From NCBI GenBank assembly GCA_951813625.1, contig CATOTS010000012.1:95210-159209 (forward strand): a stretch of 64,000 bases of DNA, given 5' to 3'. The notes beneath the pieces are model-generated. The model ran no database searches, was not told where the DNA came from, and saw only the letters and a program-made list of their open reading frames with translations. Below, piece after piece: positions 40,128 through 49,591 of this stretch. This DNA comes from an uncultured Caldilineaceae bacterium. Its GTDB lineage: Bacteria > Chloroflexota > Anaerolineae > Caldilineales > Caldilineaceae. Position numbers and translations under genes: made by a program. How positions within the stretch are numbered: position 1 is the stretch's first letter; the number at the start of each line of letters is the position of its first letter.

Positions 40128-42392
40128 TTACTCTCTTTCCGCCAACCGCAGGCGCGCCAAGACCGATTCCGGCTTTCCAAGCCCGGTTTCAACCGCTGGC
40201 CTGAGTGTTCCAGAGTCGTAAACGACCAGTCTCAACTCGTAATCACCGGCGGGGAGACCGGGAGGGGGATCGATAAGGAAGAGAGTGTCTACCTTTACCC
40301 CCTTTGCCCAGCTGCTTGTTAGTTTGTGGCCTGCATCGAGTAGGAGGGCGTCCTTTTGGTAAACCATTCCTCCCCCCGAATCGTGCAGTCGCAGGGATAT
40401 CGAGGAATCGACGGCAATACCGGCGCCAGCTTGCCACTGCAGGGCGATCCAAAGAGGGTGGTTTGCTATCACGCTGGCCGGCTGCAGGGCTGAGTGTTGC
40501 TTCTTGCCCTGTCCTATTGCGAACCCTACCAGAGCACTGCCGTCGTCGTAGACAAGTGCAACCGACTCCAGCTGTTCATGGAGGCTCCAGGGTCGTTCCA
40601 GGTCAAGGTCGGTGTAGGTGTGAATTCGAAAGCTGTCGAACTCGGCGCTGCCCAGGTAACTTCCATACTTGTCGAGTAGAAGGGAAATGTGCTCCTCCGC
40701 GCGGCCGTCCCCGCCGACCCCATCGTCCTTCCAGTCTATGAATCCGACTGCAGCAAGGTCGTTCGTCGTCAACAATGATCTTCTGATCTCCTGCGGTACA
40801 TAGGGCATGGCGGCGGGAATAACGTCAGCCGGCGAGACACCGTGATAGAGGTACTTGAAACTAAACATTTCGCTGATTACGTACGGGACCAGGTAGACCA
40901 TGCCATGCTCAGCCGGTCGCGCGTTAAGTGTGCGGGCCAACTCTGTCCACTCAGTCTCGTTCATCCTGTAAATTTCGGGGGAACCCGCCCATACCTGGAA
41001 GTAGGTTCGATAGGTCAATACGCCCTGGACCAGGATCATGCCGCCAACTGCGCCCCCTAGGAAGATCGCAGCCGGCGTACTCACTTTTGCGAGGGTGCGT
41101 GCGGCGGGCATCGGTACGACTGTCGCCCGCTTCCAGATGAATTGAGAAGACTCCCACAGGCCGGTAGCTGCGAGCAGGTAGACGGCCGGCGTTGCACCCA
41201 TCATGCGCAGGAAGTGAGGGACGTTCTCATCCCTGGAGAGCATAGCCGGCAGGATCAGGATGCCCAGCCAAAGTAGCAGCAATCGGTAGGCGGGGCGCTG
41301 CCAGCGCCACAGGGCCAGACCGACGCCCAGCCAGAAGAAGAGCGTTTCCACAGGGTTCAGCATGGACTGACCCGCGAAGTTGTGCCGCCAGTTCGGGTCA
41401 CCGCGCCAACCGAAGGCTAGCAGGTGATCCCAGGCGTTTGCCAGTAAGGCCGCGAATAAGCTCCCCTCACCCTCGCGCAGGAGCCAGACCGCGCTGCTGC
41501 GCATGAGAAAGTGTTCGGGATGCAATGCAAAATGGATCAGGATAGGTGCCGCAACCAAGCCGGTTACACCCACGAAAAGGGCTACACGCGGCAGCTCAAG
41601 CCGCAATCGAGCTGCAAGCAAAGCGCGGCGAAGTAAGCGAGATCGCTCCCCGCTCACCTCACTCCTGTCTGAGAGGCCCCCCCAGGGAACGAGAAAGCTA
41701 ATTCCAAAGAGAAGAAAGAGGAATGGTGTGAAACGGGCCGGTATATATGTGTAGGGCAGCAGCCCAGCGCACACCCCCGCCAGCGCAACCCGCCACCTGC
41801 TTTGCTTACCATCCGCGTTCAAGCCGTCCGCCGAGGACCTGTTTCTGGTGCCGTTCCATCCCCACCACAACAGGGAAATACACAGGACAAGGAGCAGCGG
41901 CATGTGGGTGATCTTGCTATAGGATGTCCGGCCGATGATTGTCTGACTCATGGATACTGCCATCAGACCGGCTCCGGCCCCGCCTATCAGCAAGCCGCGC
42001 CAAGGGGTAGCTCGGCCTCCTTCGTCTTCGCCGAATAGCAGTCGTCCCATCCAGAACAGGGCAAATACCAGTGCAGCACTGCCCAGTGCCGTGGGCAGAC
42101 GCATTGCCAGCAGATTGCGCCCGAGGAGCGAAGTAGACAGCGCTAACGCGTAGATGGCGGAAGGTTCTCGACCTTGGTCTACGGGGAAAAAGACAGCATG
42201 TTCGCCTTGCAGAACGCGCAGAGCCAACGCGCCATCAATGCCTTCATCTCTGTTGAGGCCCGCTGGAACTTCGTCCAGCCGCTGCAGACGCAGCAACACA
42301 ACGACCAACGTCAAACCAATCAGAATGGCCCAAGTAGTCAACAAGATCCGGCGGCGTTCGCTATATGGGAGCAGTCCAAAATTGGGGCACAA
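40128..42392 (-). CDS. GT39/PMT_2-like glycosyltransferase, array member 5
   Basis: VPAGLNRDEGIDGALALRVLQGEHAVFFPVDQGREPSAIYALALSTSLLGRNLLAMRLPTALGSAALVFALFWMGRLLFG; C-term LGKPESVLARLRLAE. Confidence 0.9.
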   Translation of the reverse strand: MCPNFGLLPYSERRRILLTTWAILIGLTLVVVLLRLQRLDEVPAGLNRDEGIDGALALRVLQGEHAVFFPVDQGREPSAIYALALSTSLLGRNLLAMRLPTALGSAALVFALFWMGRLLFGEDEGGRATPWRGLLIGGAGAGLMAVSMSQTIIGRTSYSKITHMPLLLVLCISLLWWGWNGTRNRSSADGLNADGKQSRWRVALAGVCAGLLPYTYIPARFTPFLFLLFGISFLVPWGGLSDRSEVSGERSRLLRRALLAARLRLELPRVALFVGVTGLVAAPILIHFALHPEHFLMRSSAVWLLREGEGSLFAALLANAWDHLLAFGWRGDPNWRHNFAGQSMLNPVETLFFWLGVGLALWRWQRPAYRLLLLWLGILILPAMLSRDENVPHFLRMMGATPAVYLLAATGLWESSQFIWKRATVVPMPAARTLAKVSTPAAIFLGGAVGGMILVQGVLTYRTYFQVWAGSPEIYRMNETEWTELARTLNARPAEHGMVYLVPYVISEMFSFKYLYHGVSPADVIPAAMPYVPQEIRRSLLTTNDLAAVGFIDWKDDGVGGDGRAEEHISLLLDKYGSYLGSAEFDSFRIHTYTDLDLERPWSLHEQLESVALVYDDGSALVGFAIGQGKKQHSALQPASVIANHPLWIALQWQAGAGIAVDSSISLRLHDSGGGMVYQKDALLLDAGHKLTSSWAKGVKVDTLFLIDPPPGLPAGDYELRLVVYDSGTLRPAVETGLGKPESVLARLRLAERE

Positions 42393-42480
42393 ATTCCTAT
42401 ACCTCGGGTAGCAATGGAGTCATGGCTAGTCCACGGTCCATTCTCTGGCAGAGTGGAGGAATACGCTTTGCTGAATCCTT

Positions 42481-42685
42481 TTGGGCGGTCGGGCCTGCGG
42501 CCCTCCCTTGTGCGGGGGGACTCCCCCCGCAACGCCCCCCTCCAAAACCAGCGCTCACCGACGGTACGCCGTCATTCCTGCAGCGCGGCTTATCCAACGT
42601 GGTGGCGGCCAACCGAATACGCAATCAGAGAATCTGAATGGCGGCGGGGATCATGCACTGGTCGAGACTGACGCTGTATGTGGCT
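42481..42685. repeat. Dispersed intergenic repeat, copy 2 (inside array, between members 5 and 6)
   Basis: See 4571-4775; same orientation, constant offset 37910, no indels. Confidence 0.92.
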
Positions 42686-42794
42686 TAGTAGTTACGTGCC
42701 GAGACACAAATCAAGGAGGGCGTCGGTCTTGTCGGAGCTCGAGATCACCGCGTCGGGCCGAGAATCTAAGCGCTATCGGCTAAGGGTCCGTCAT

Positions 42795-44975
42795 TCAGCG
42801 GCTTTCGGCAAGGTGGAGTCGAGCCAGCACAAACTCAGGTTTCCAGACATCGACCTCGACAGTCGGCGTTAGCGTTTCGGTGTCGTAGACAATCAGCCGT
42901 AGTTCGTATTCGCCGGGATCAAGGCTGTCCGGAAAGTCCAGATGAAACAGGGTGTCGACGATTTCACCAGTCCGCCAGTGGCTGGTGCGCGCGCGGTCCG
43001 GGTTTCCTAGGACAGCGTCTCTCTGGAAGATCATCTCCTCCTCACCATCATAGAGTCGGAGGGAAATTGCAAAGTCGGTCGCTAATTCGCGCGTGGTCTC
43101 CCACTGTACTGCTATCCAGAGTGAGCGAGCATTTCCGAGTTCAAGCAGTTGCTTCGAGGGTAATTGCTGCGCGACTTGGCCCAATGCGAGCCCCCGAAGT
43201 TCGATGCCGCCGTCGTAGCGGATATTGAGCGGTTCCAGGTTTTCGTAAAACGTCCAGGGTTGGTCCAGGGAGATGTCGGTGAAGGTGTGGATCCGAAATC
43301 CGGCGAACTCGTCGCTGCCGAGGCGGTGGCCGTACTTACTGAGAAGGAAGATGAAGTTTTCGTCTCCACCTCCGGTCCAGGAAGAATCTTCCTTCCAATC
43401 GATTACCTTCACATGTACGAGATCTTCCGTCCTGCCCAGCAGAGCTCTGATCTTGGCCGCCAGGTCGGGACTCCTGGCATGAATGATGTGGGCCGGCGGC
43501 CTGCCCTGGTACAGGTACTCGAAGCTGGGGTGACCATCGACCCTGTAGGGAATAATGTAAACCGTTCCCTCTGTGAACGGCTGCTCGTTCAAGACGCTGG
43601 CCGCGTCTGTCAGTTCAGACTCGTAAAGCTCATACAGATCGGGGATGGTCGCCCATCTGTGGAAAAAAGTACGATATGTGAGCACACCCTGGACCGCAAG
43701 GGCTATGCCGATAATGCTTGCCGCAGCGATTGAGAATGTGCGCTCCTCCAGGGCGCGGGACCGCTTCCGCAGGAGACGAAATATCTCCCATACCCCGACG
43801 CCAATCAGCAGATAGGCAGCCGGCGCCGCGCCGATCATGCGCAGATAGTGCGGCACGAGATCGTCCCGCGCCAGCATGGGGGGCAGAAGCATTACGCCCA
43901 GCCAGAGAAGCAGCAGTCGATAGGCGGGCCGTCGCCAGCGCCACAGCGTCATCCCAACACCAAACAAGAAAAAGATCGCTTCCAGCGGATTCAACAGGGG
44001 CTGGTTGCCAAAGTTATGCCGCCAGTGCGGATCGCCGCGAAAGCCGAAGGCCAACAGATGCAGCCAGATATTGTCCAGCACTGTTCGCGTCGGATCTCCC
44101 AGATTGTAGTGTGAATCGAGGACCCAAAGATGCCTGCTGCGCAGGAAAAAGTGTTCGGGGTGCAGAACAAAGTAGAGGAGGATGGGAGCAGCGATCAGCG
44201 CGGTAACGCCCAAGAAGAGGCTCAGCCGCGGCAACTCGGCCCGCACCGCCTGCCATCTGCCAGAGCCAAATGGAGGCAAAAAGCTCAGCCCAAACAGAAG
44301 AAAGAGAATGGGTACGAAACGGGAGGCGATGTAGGTGTACGGGACCAATCCGAGGAACACACCCGCCATTGCGTACCTCCACCAAGCCCCGCCGCGCAGG
44401 CTCTGCTGCCTCGATCCTTCCCACAGAAAGGCAAGAGAGAGACAGAGTAAGAGGGGCAGGAAGTTGCCGCGAAAAACGTGTCGCCCGATGACGGTATAGC
44501 TGAGAGAAAGGGCCAGCAGTCCGGCGGCGACGCCGCCAACCAAAAGTCCGCGCCAGGGGGTGGAATTCTCATTCTCATCTTCTCCAAAGAGCGCCCTCCC
44601 CAGCCAGAAGACGGCAAATACTGTGCCCGCGCTCGCCAAAGCTGTTGGCAGTCGAATAGCCAGAATGTCGCGCCCCAACAAAGTCGTTGTCAGGGCAACG
44701 GCATAGGCGCTCAGTCCTTCGAGACCATCGCTGTACCTGGGAAAAAAGACGGTGTGCTCCCCTCGCAGCACCTGGAGAGCGTTTGCGCCGTGTGCCCCTT
44801 CGTCGTAAAAGATTCCCGGCGGGATTTCAGTGAGACGGTAGAGGCGCAGAACGAATACTACCAAGGCTAGGGCGAGCAGGATTGCCCATGACACCAGCCG
44901 GATGCGACTGTGCTTAAATCTTAGAAACTTTGATGCGTCGTCCGATTGTGGCTTCGACTCCACCGTTTCCGGCAT
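42795..44975 (-). CDS. GT39/PMT_2-like glycosyltransferase, array member 6
   Basis: IPPGIFYDEGAHGANALQVLRGEHTVFFPRYSDGLEGLSAYAVALTTTLLGRDILAIRLPTALASAGTVFAVFWLGRALFG; C-term VWKPEFVLARLHLAE. Confidence 0.9.
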   Translation of the reverse strand: MPETVESKPQSDDASKFLRFKHSRIRLVSWAILLALALVVFVLRLYRLTEIPPGIFYDEGAHGANALQVLRGEHTVFFPRYSDGLEGLSAYAVALTTTLLGRDILAIRLPTALASAGTVFAVFWLGRALFGEDENENSTPWRGLLVGGVAAGLLALSLSYTVIGRHVFRGNFLPLLLCLSLAFLWEGSRQQSLRGGAWWRYAMAGVFLGLVPYTYIASRFVPILFLLFGLSFLPPFGSGRWQAVRAELPRLSLFLGVTALIAAPILLYFVLHPEHFFLRSRHLWVLDSHYNLGDPTRTVLDNIWLHLLAFGFRGDPHWRHNFGNQPLLNPLEAIFFLFGVGMTLWRWRRPAYRLLLLWLGVMLLPPMLARDDLVPHYLRMIGAAPAAYLLIGVGVWEIFRLLRKRSRALEERTFSIAAASIIGIALAVQGVLTYRTFFHRWATIPDLYELYESELTDAASVLNEQPFTEGTVYIIPYRVDGHPSFEYLYQGRPPAHIIHARSPDLAAKIRALLGRTEDLVHVKVIDWKEDSSWTGGGDENFIFLLSKYGHRLGSDEFAGFRIHTFTDISLDQPWTFYENLEPLNIRYDGGIELRGLALGQVAQQLPSKQLLELGNARSLWIAVQWETTRELATDFAISLRLYDGEEEMIFQRDAVLGNPDRARTSHWRTGEIVDTLFHLDFPDSLDPGEYELRLIVYDTETLTPTVEVDVWKPEFVLARLHLAESR

Positions 44976-45048
44976 TTCCCTAACTTTTCTCTCCTTTAGT
45001 CCCGAGCGTGAACCGAGCCAATGACGTCAACGGATGAGACGTTTTCAA

Positions 45049-47238
45049 TCAGTGAGCATCATCCAAATGTAGGCGCGCCAAAACGATTTCCGTATTCCAG
45101 ATATCCAGTTCGGCAGCTGGCTTATGCGTCTCTGAGTCGTAGATAACTAGCCTCAGCTCGTACTCACCGGCCGTGAGGTCGGCCGGGAATTCGAAGCGGA
45201 ACAGATTGTCGACCGGTCCGCCGGCCTTCCATCGGCTAGTCATCTCGTTGTTGTGGTCCAACAAGGCAACATCGTTCTGGTAGACTCTGGCGCCTTCCGC
45301 ATCGTGGAGGCGCACAGAAATCCGATAATCTATCTCCAATCCGGGTGCGGTCTGCCATTGCACTGCCAGCCAGATGAAGCGTTCCTTTTCCAGGCTGACC
45401 TGTTGCTTCGTTGAGAGTTGAAACTCCCCTTTGCCCAGAGCCAATCCATGCAGAGATATGCCGCCATCGTAGATGACAGTCAACGGCTCCAGGTATTCGT
45501 AGGATGTCCAGGGGTGGTCAAACGCGATGTCGGTGAAGGTGTGGAGCTGGAGTCCCCCCTGTTCGGCGCTGCCCTGATAGCGGCCATATTTGTTGAGAAG
45601 AGCAGTGATGCTCTCGTATCCGCTGCCAGCCCAGGAAGCATCGGGGTTCCAGTCTACAACTCTGACTTCGGATAGTCTCTCTCTAGGCACCAGAGCGGAC
45701 TCGATACTCTGTGCCAGGCTGGGCGAATCTGTATAGATGACATGGGCCTGCGCTGCACCACGATAGAGGTAATCGAAACCGAAGTGCCCACCATGCCTCT
45801 TCCTGGGAATCAAGTAGACAGTGTTTGCATTGGCTGGATGCTGATTGAGCGCCTGGGCCAGTTTCGTCCATCCAACATCGTACGTCGCTTCCATTTCGGG
45901 TGCGGCGGTCCACTTGTCAAAATAGGTATGATAGGTAGCCACACCCTGCGCCAGAATCCAACCTGTGGCTGCAGCCGCCAGCACGATGGCGGACTTGACC
46001 CCACATTCCCGAAAGTAGCGCTCACGCAAGAATCGAAACACCTCCCACACGCCCACACTTATCAGCAGATAGACGGCTGGCGTTGCGCCCATCATGCGCA
46101 GAAAGTGAGGTACGTAGCTATCTCTTGAGAGCCACGCCGCCATCATCAGCGCGCCCAGCCAGAGAAGCAACAGACGGTAAGCTGGCCGCGTAGGCCAGTG
46201 CCGCAGCGCCATGCCCACGCCAAGCCAGAAGAAGATTGCTTCGTATGGGTTAAGCAAGGGCCTGCCGGGCAAGTTGTAACGCCAGTAATCGGTCCCGCGG
46301 AAGCCAAAGGCCAGCAGATGGTCCCAGACATTGTTGAAGATTGCGACCAGCGAATCAACCGGGCCGCGTCCTGGACGCAAGACTGAGACCATGTCGCTGC
46401 GCATAAAAAAGTGGTCGGGATGCAGAGCAAAGTGAATGAGAATCGGCGCGGCAACCAGACCTGTCACGCCCAGAAAGACTGCTGCACGTGGCAGTTCGTC
46501 CCGTATTCTTTCCCTGGCAAGAGCGTTGAAAGGCCACAGAAGGCTCAAGCCGAAAAGGAGAAACAAGAACGGTGCGAAACGCGCCGGAATGTAGGTGTAG
46601 GGTAGCAGCCCGGCGCATATGCCTGCCAGCACGATGCACTGCCAGCTCCGCTTGCTCCACCCTCTCCAGGTCAGCGCAAGGCATAGACAAAGCAGCAATG
46701 ACAGAAAGTTTGCCCTGAATGCCGCTCGCCCCATAACCGTGTGTGAAAGCGAAACGGCGAGTAATCCCGCCCCAATGCCGCCGACCAACAGGCCGCGCCA
46801 TGGGGCTGCCCGCCCGGCTCTAGCATCACTACCAAAAAGCACCTGCCCCAGCCAGAAAACTGCAAAGACTGTACCGGCGCTGGCAAGAGCCGCGGGCAGA
46901 CGCAGAGCCAGCATAGTCCTCCCAAGAATGGCAGTTGAGATGGCAACACCATATATAAACAACCCTTCGCGTCCACCTTGTGCTGGGAAGAAAACAGCGT
47001 GCCTCCCTTTCAATACCTGCAACGCATCCAGGCCATGTGCGCCACTGTCGGTAGAAAGGCCAAGTGGGACGACGTCCAGCTGAAAGAGGCGTAACGCCGC
47101 GACGAGCAGCGCCAATAGGAGCAGGATCCCCGCTGCGGCCCAGGCGATTCGGCGGCGTTCAATTCTTTCTGGACAGGAGCCGGCAGACTGAAGTTTCATG
47201 TAGGACAGTTCAGGCATGCGCCTACGCTGGCGAGCCAA
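45049..47238 (-). CDS. GT39/PMT_2-like glycosyltransferase, array member 7 (DS variant)
   Basis: VPLGLSTDSGAHGLDALQVLKGRHAVFFPAQGGREGLFIYGVAISTAILGRTMLALRLPAALASAGTVFAVFWLGQVLFG; C-term IWNTEIVLARLHLDD. Confidence 0.9.
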   Translation of the reverse strand: MARQRRRMPELSYMKLQSAGSCPERIERRRIAWAAAGILLLLALLVAALRLFQLDVVPLGLSTDSGAHGLDALQVLKGRHAVFFPAQGGREGLFIYGVAISTAILGRTMLALRLPAALASAGTVFAVFWLGQVLFGSDARAGRAAPWRGLLVGGIGAGLLAVSLSHTVMGRAAFRANFLSLLLCLCLALTWRGWSKRSWQCIVLAGICAGLLPYTYIPARFAPFLFLLFGLSLLWPFNALARERIRDELPRAAVFLGVTGLVAAPILIHFALHPDHFFMRSDMVSVLRPGRGPVDSLVAIFNNVWDHLLAFGFRGTDYWRYNLPGRPLLNPYEAIFFWLGVGMALRHWPTRPAYRLLLLWLGALMMAAWLSRDSYVPHFLRMMGATPAVYLLISVGVWEVFRFLRERYFRECGVKSAIVLAAAATGWILAQGVATYHTYFDKWTAAPEMEATYDVGWTKLAQALNQHPANANTVYLIPRKRHGGHFGFDYLYRGAAQAHVIYTDSPSLAQSIESALVPRERLSEVRVVDWNPDASWAGSGYESITALLNKYGRYQGSAEQGGLQLHTFTDIAFDHPWTSYEYLEPLTVIYDGGISLHGLALGKGEFQLSTKQQVSLEKERFIWLAVQWQTAPGLEIDYRISVRLHDAEGARVYQNDVALLDHNNEMTSRWKAGGPVDNLFRFEFPADLTAGEYELRLVIYDSETHKPAAELDIWNTEIVLARLHLDDAH

Positions 47239-47349
47239 AGGGCACTTGCGTGTGAATCAGTATGGAGACGTGTTTCTGGCGGGCCAGGCGAAAGAGTACC
47301 AGATATGTCGCCAGACTGAAGTTCGCTAAATTGGGACATGCCCTTACCG

Positions 47350-49551
47350 TCATCGGGCTTCAGCCAGGTGCAGGCGCACCAAGCCGATTTCCGTATTCCA
47401 GACATCAAGTTGGGCGGTCGGCTTGAGCGTCTGGGAGTCGTAGATGACCAGTCTCAGTTCGTATTCTCCGGGCGGAAGGTCAGCTGGAAAATCAAAGTGG
47501 AAGAGATTGTCTATCGGCTCGTCCGCTGTCCACAGGCTTGTATGCGCGAGGCGATAGTCCACAAGGAGGGCATCTTTCTGGTAATTCCTTTCGCCCTGCC
47601 CGTCGTAAAGACGCAGTGAAATCACGTAGTCGATATTCAGTCCGGGGGCGGTCTTCAGTTGCAATGCAGCCCACAGGGAGCGTTCGGTTCCCAGATTGAC
47701 AATGTCCTCCGCTGGAAGTTGTCGTTCACCCCGGCCCAAGGCGAACCCCTGCAGCATTATACCGCCGTCATAAACGATGGGTCGGGGTACCAGGTCTTCA
47801 TAGAATATCCAGCGGCGGTCCAGATCAATATCGGTGAAGCTGTGGACCTGGAAGGCGTCGTGCTCGTCGCTGCCCAGGAAACGGCCGTACTTACTCATGA
47901 GATGAACTACGTCTTCATCGCCACTCCCAGCCCAGGGAGTGTGGGTTTTCCATTCAACAACTTGGACGGTGGAGGGATATTCCATCGGCGTCAGGGCGGC
48001 TTGGATTTTCTGTGCCAGGCTGGGGATGGCCGTATAAATCATGTGAGCGGGCGCCAAACCCTGGTACAGGTAGTCAAAACTATAGTGCACATGATGCAAG
48101 CCATTGAGGAGCAGGTAGGCCAGGTCCGTCTCGGTTGGCCGGTCGTTAAGCGTGCGGGCCAATTCGGTCCACTCCGTATGGTATGCCCAATAGAGTTCGG
48201 GGGCGCCCGCCCACTTGTCAAAATAAGCGCGATAGGTATGCGCGCCTTTCCCCAGAATCAATCCTCCCACAATGACGCCCAATACAATGGCGGATTTGGT
48301 CCCGTTCTCCAGGAAGCTTGGGGCTGCGCAAATTGACAGGGTGCGAAGGCGCACTCTTAGCACATGGAACGCCTCCCACATACCGACGGCCGCAAGCAGA
48401 TAGATAGCCGGCATTGCGCCGAAGATGCGTACGGTATTTGGGGTGGGCGCGCCCTCTAGAGCCAGCGTTGCCGGTAGGACCAGGAACACCAGCCAGAGAA
48501 GCAAAAGGCGGTAGGCGGGTCGCTGCCAGCGCCAGATCGCCGCAACAATACCCAGCAGGAACAAGAGCGCTTCCCATCGATTCAGCAGCGGCTGACCAGG
48601 AAGATTGTGCCGCCAGTTCAGATCGCCGCGAACAATAAAGGACGAGAGATAGACCCACACGTTTTCCAGAAATTTGCCCAGAGAATTGCCCAGATTGAGG
48701 CCAGGATCGAAGATCCAGAGTTGGCTGCTGCGCAGAAATAGATGGTCCGGGTGTAGAGCAAAATGGACGAACATCGGCGCGGCCACCAGCGCAGCTGCGC
48801 CCGCAAAGAGGCCTGCCCAAGGAAGTTCAGTACGGAGTCTGTCGTTGAAGCCCGAACAAAAGGGCGCCAAAAGACTCAAGCCAAAAACTAGAAGGAAGAA
48901 TGGTGTGATGCGGGCCGGCATATAGGTGTACTGCAAAAGGCCCGCGCAGGCGCCGGCCAGCAGGACTCGCCACCAGCTGCGCTGGCTCCAGCCCAACCAC
49001 ATCAGAGCCAGGCAAAGAGAGAGAAGTAGGGGAAGGAAGTTGATTCGGAACGCGGTGCGGCCGAGAATTGTATGGCCGAGGGAGACGGCGAGCAGCGCAG
49101 CCCCAGCGCCGCCGATCAGCAGGCCTCGCCAAGGAGTGGCCTGCCCACTTTCCTCGTCTCTACCAAATAGCAGTTGCCCCAACCAGAAGAGGGCAAAGAC
49201 CGTACCGGCACTGGCAAGGGCCGCAGGTAGACGGATAGCCATCACCGTTCGCCCCATTAGGGAAATGGCAATCGCAACGGCATAGACAATCAACCCTTCG
49301 CGTCCCCTGTTTTCAGGGAAAAAAACTGCATGATCTCCCTGCAAAACGCGAATGGCATCTACGCCGTGGGCGCCTTCATCAAAAAAGAGCCCTGGGGGAA
49401 TTTCGCTCAGGCGATGTAAACGCAGCGCCTCGACTGCTAGCGCCAAAGCGAGCAGGGTCCCCACCGTTGCCAATCTTATGTGGGGCATTCGTCGTTTACC
49501 GAGCCAGCCGTTCTGGATAGATATTGTGAAAATGGAACCCAAGGCATGCAT
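47350..49551 (-). CDS. GT39/PMT_2-like glycosyltransferase, array member 8
   Basis: IPPGLFFDEGAHGVDAIRVLQGDHAVFFPENRGREGLIVYAVAIAISLMGRTVMAIRLPAALASAGTVFALFWLGQLLFG; C-term VWNTEIGLVRLHLAE. Confidence 0.9.
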   Translation of the reverse strand: MHALGSIFTISIQNGWLGKRRMPHIRLATVGTLLALALAVEALRLHRLSEIPPGLFFDEGAHGVDAIRVLQGDHAVFFPENRGREGLIVYAVAIAISLMGRTVMAIRLPAALASAGTVFALFWLGQLLFGRDEESGQATPWRGLLIGGAGAALLAVSLGHTILGRTAFRINFLPLLLSLCLALMWLGWSQRSWWRVLLAGACAGLLQYTYMPARITPFFLLVFGLSLLAPFCSGFNDRLRTELPWAGLFAGAAALVAAPMFVHFALHPDHLFLRSSQLWIFDPGLNLGNSLGKFLENVWVYLSSFIVRGDLNWRHNLPGQPLLNRWEALLFLLGIVAAIWRWQRPAYRLLLLWLVFLVLPATLALEGAPTPNTVRIFGAMPAIYLLAAVGMWEAFHVLRVRLRTLSICAAPSFLENGTKSAIVLGVIVGGLILGKGAHTYRAYFDKWAGAPELYWAYHTEWTELARTLNDRPTETDLAYLLLNGLHHVHYSFDYLYQGLAPAHMIYTAIPSLAQKIQAALTPMEYPSTVQVVEWKTHTPWAGSGDEDVVHLMSKYGRFLGSDEHDAFQVHSFTDIDLDRRWIFYEDLVPRPIVYDGGIMLQGFALGRGERQLPAEDIVNLGTERSLWAALQLKTAPGLNIDYVISLRLYDGQGERNYQKDALLVDYRLAHTSLWTADEPIDNLFHFDFPADLPPGEYELRLVIYDSQTLKPTAQLDVWNTEIGLVRLHLAEAR

Positions 49552-49591
49552 CTACTCTCATGGTCTGAGACCAATTCCGTGCGTGCTCCCG

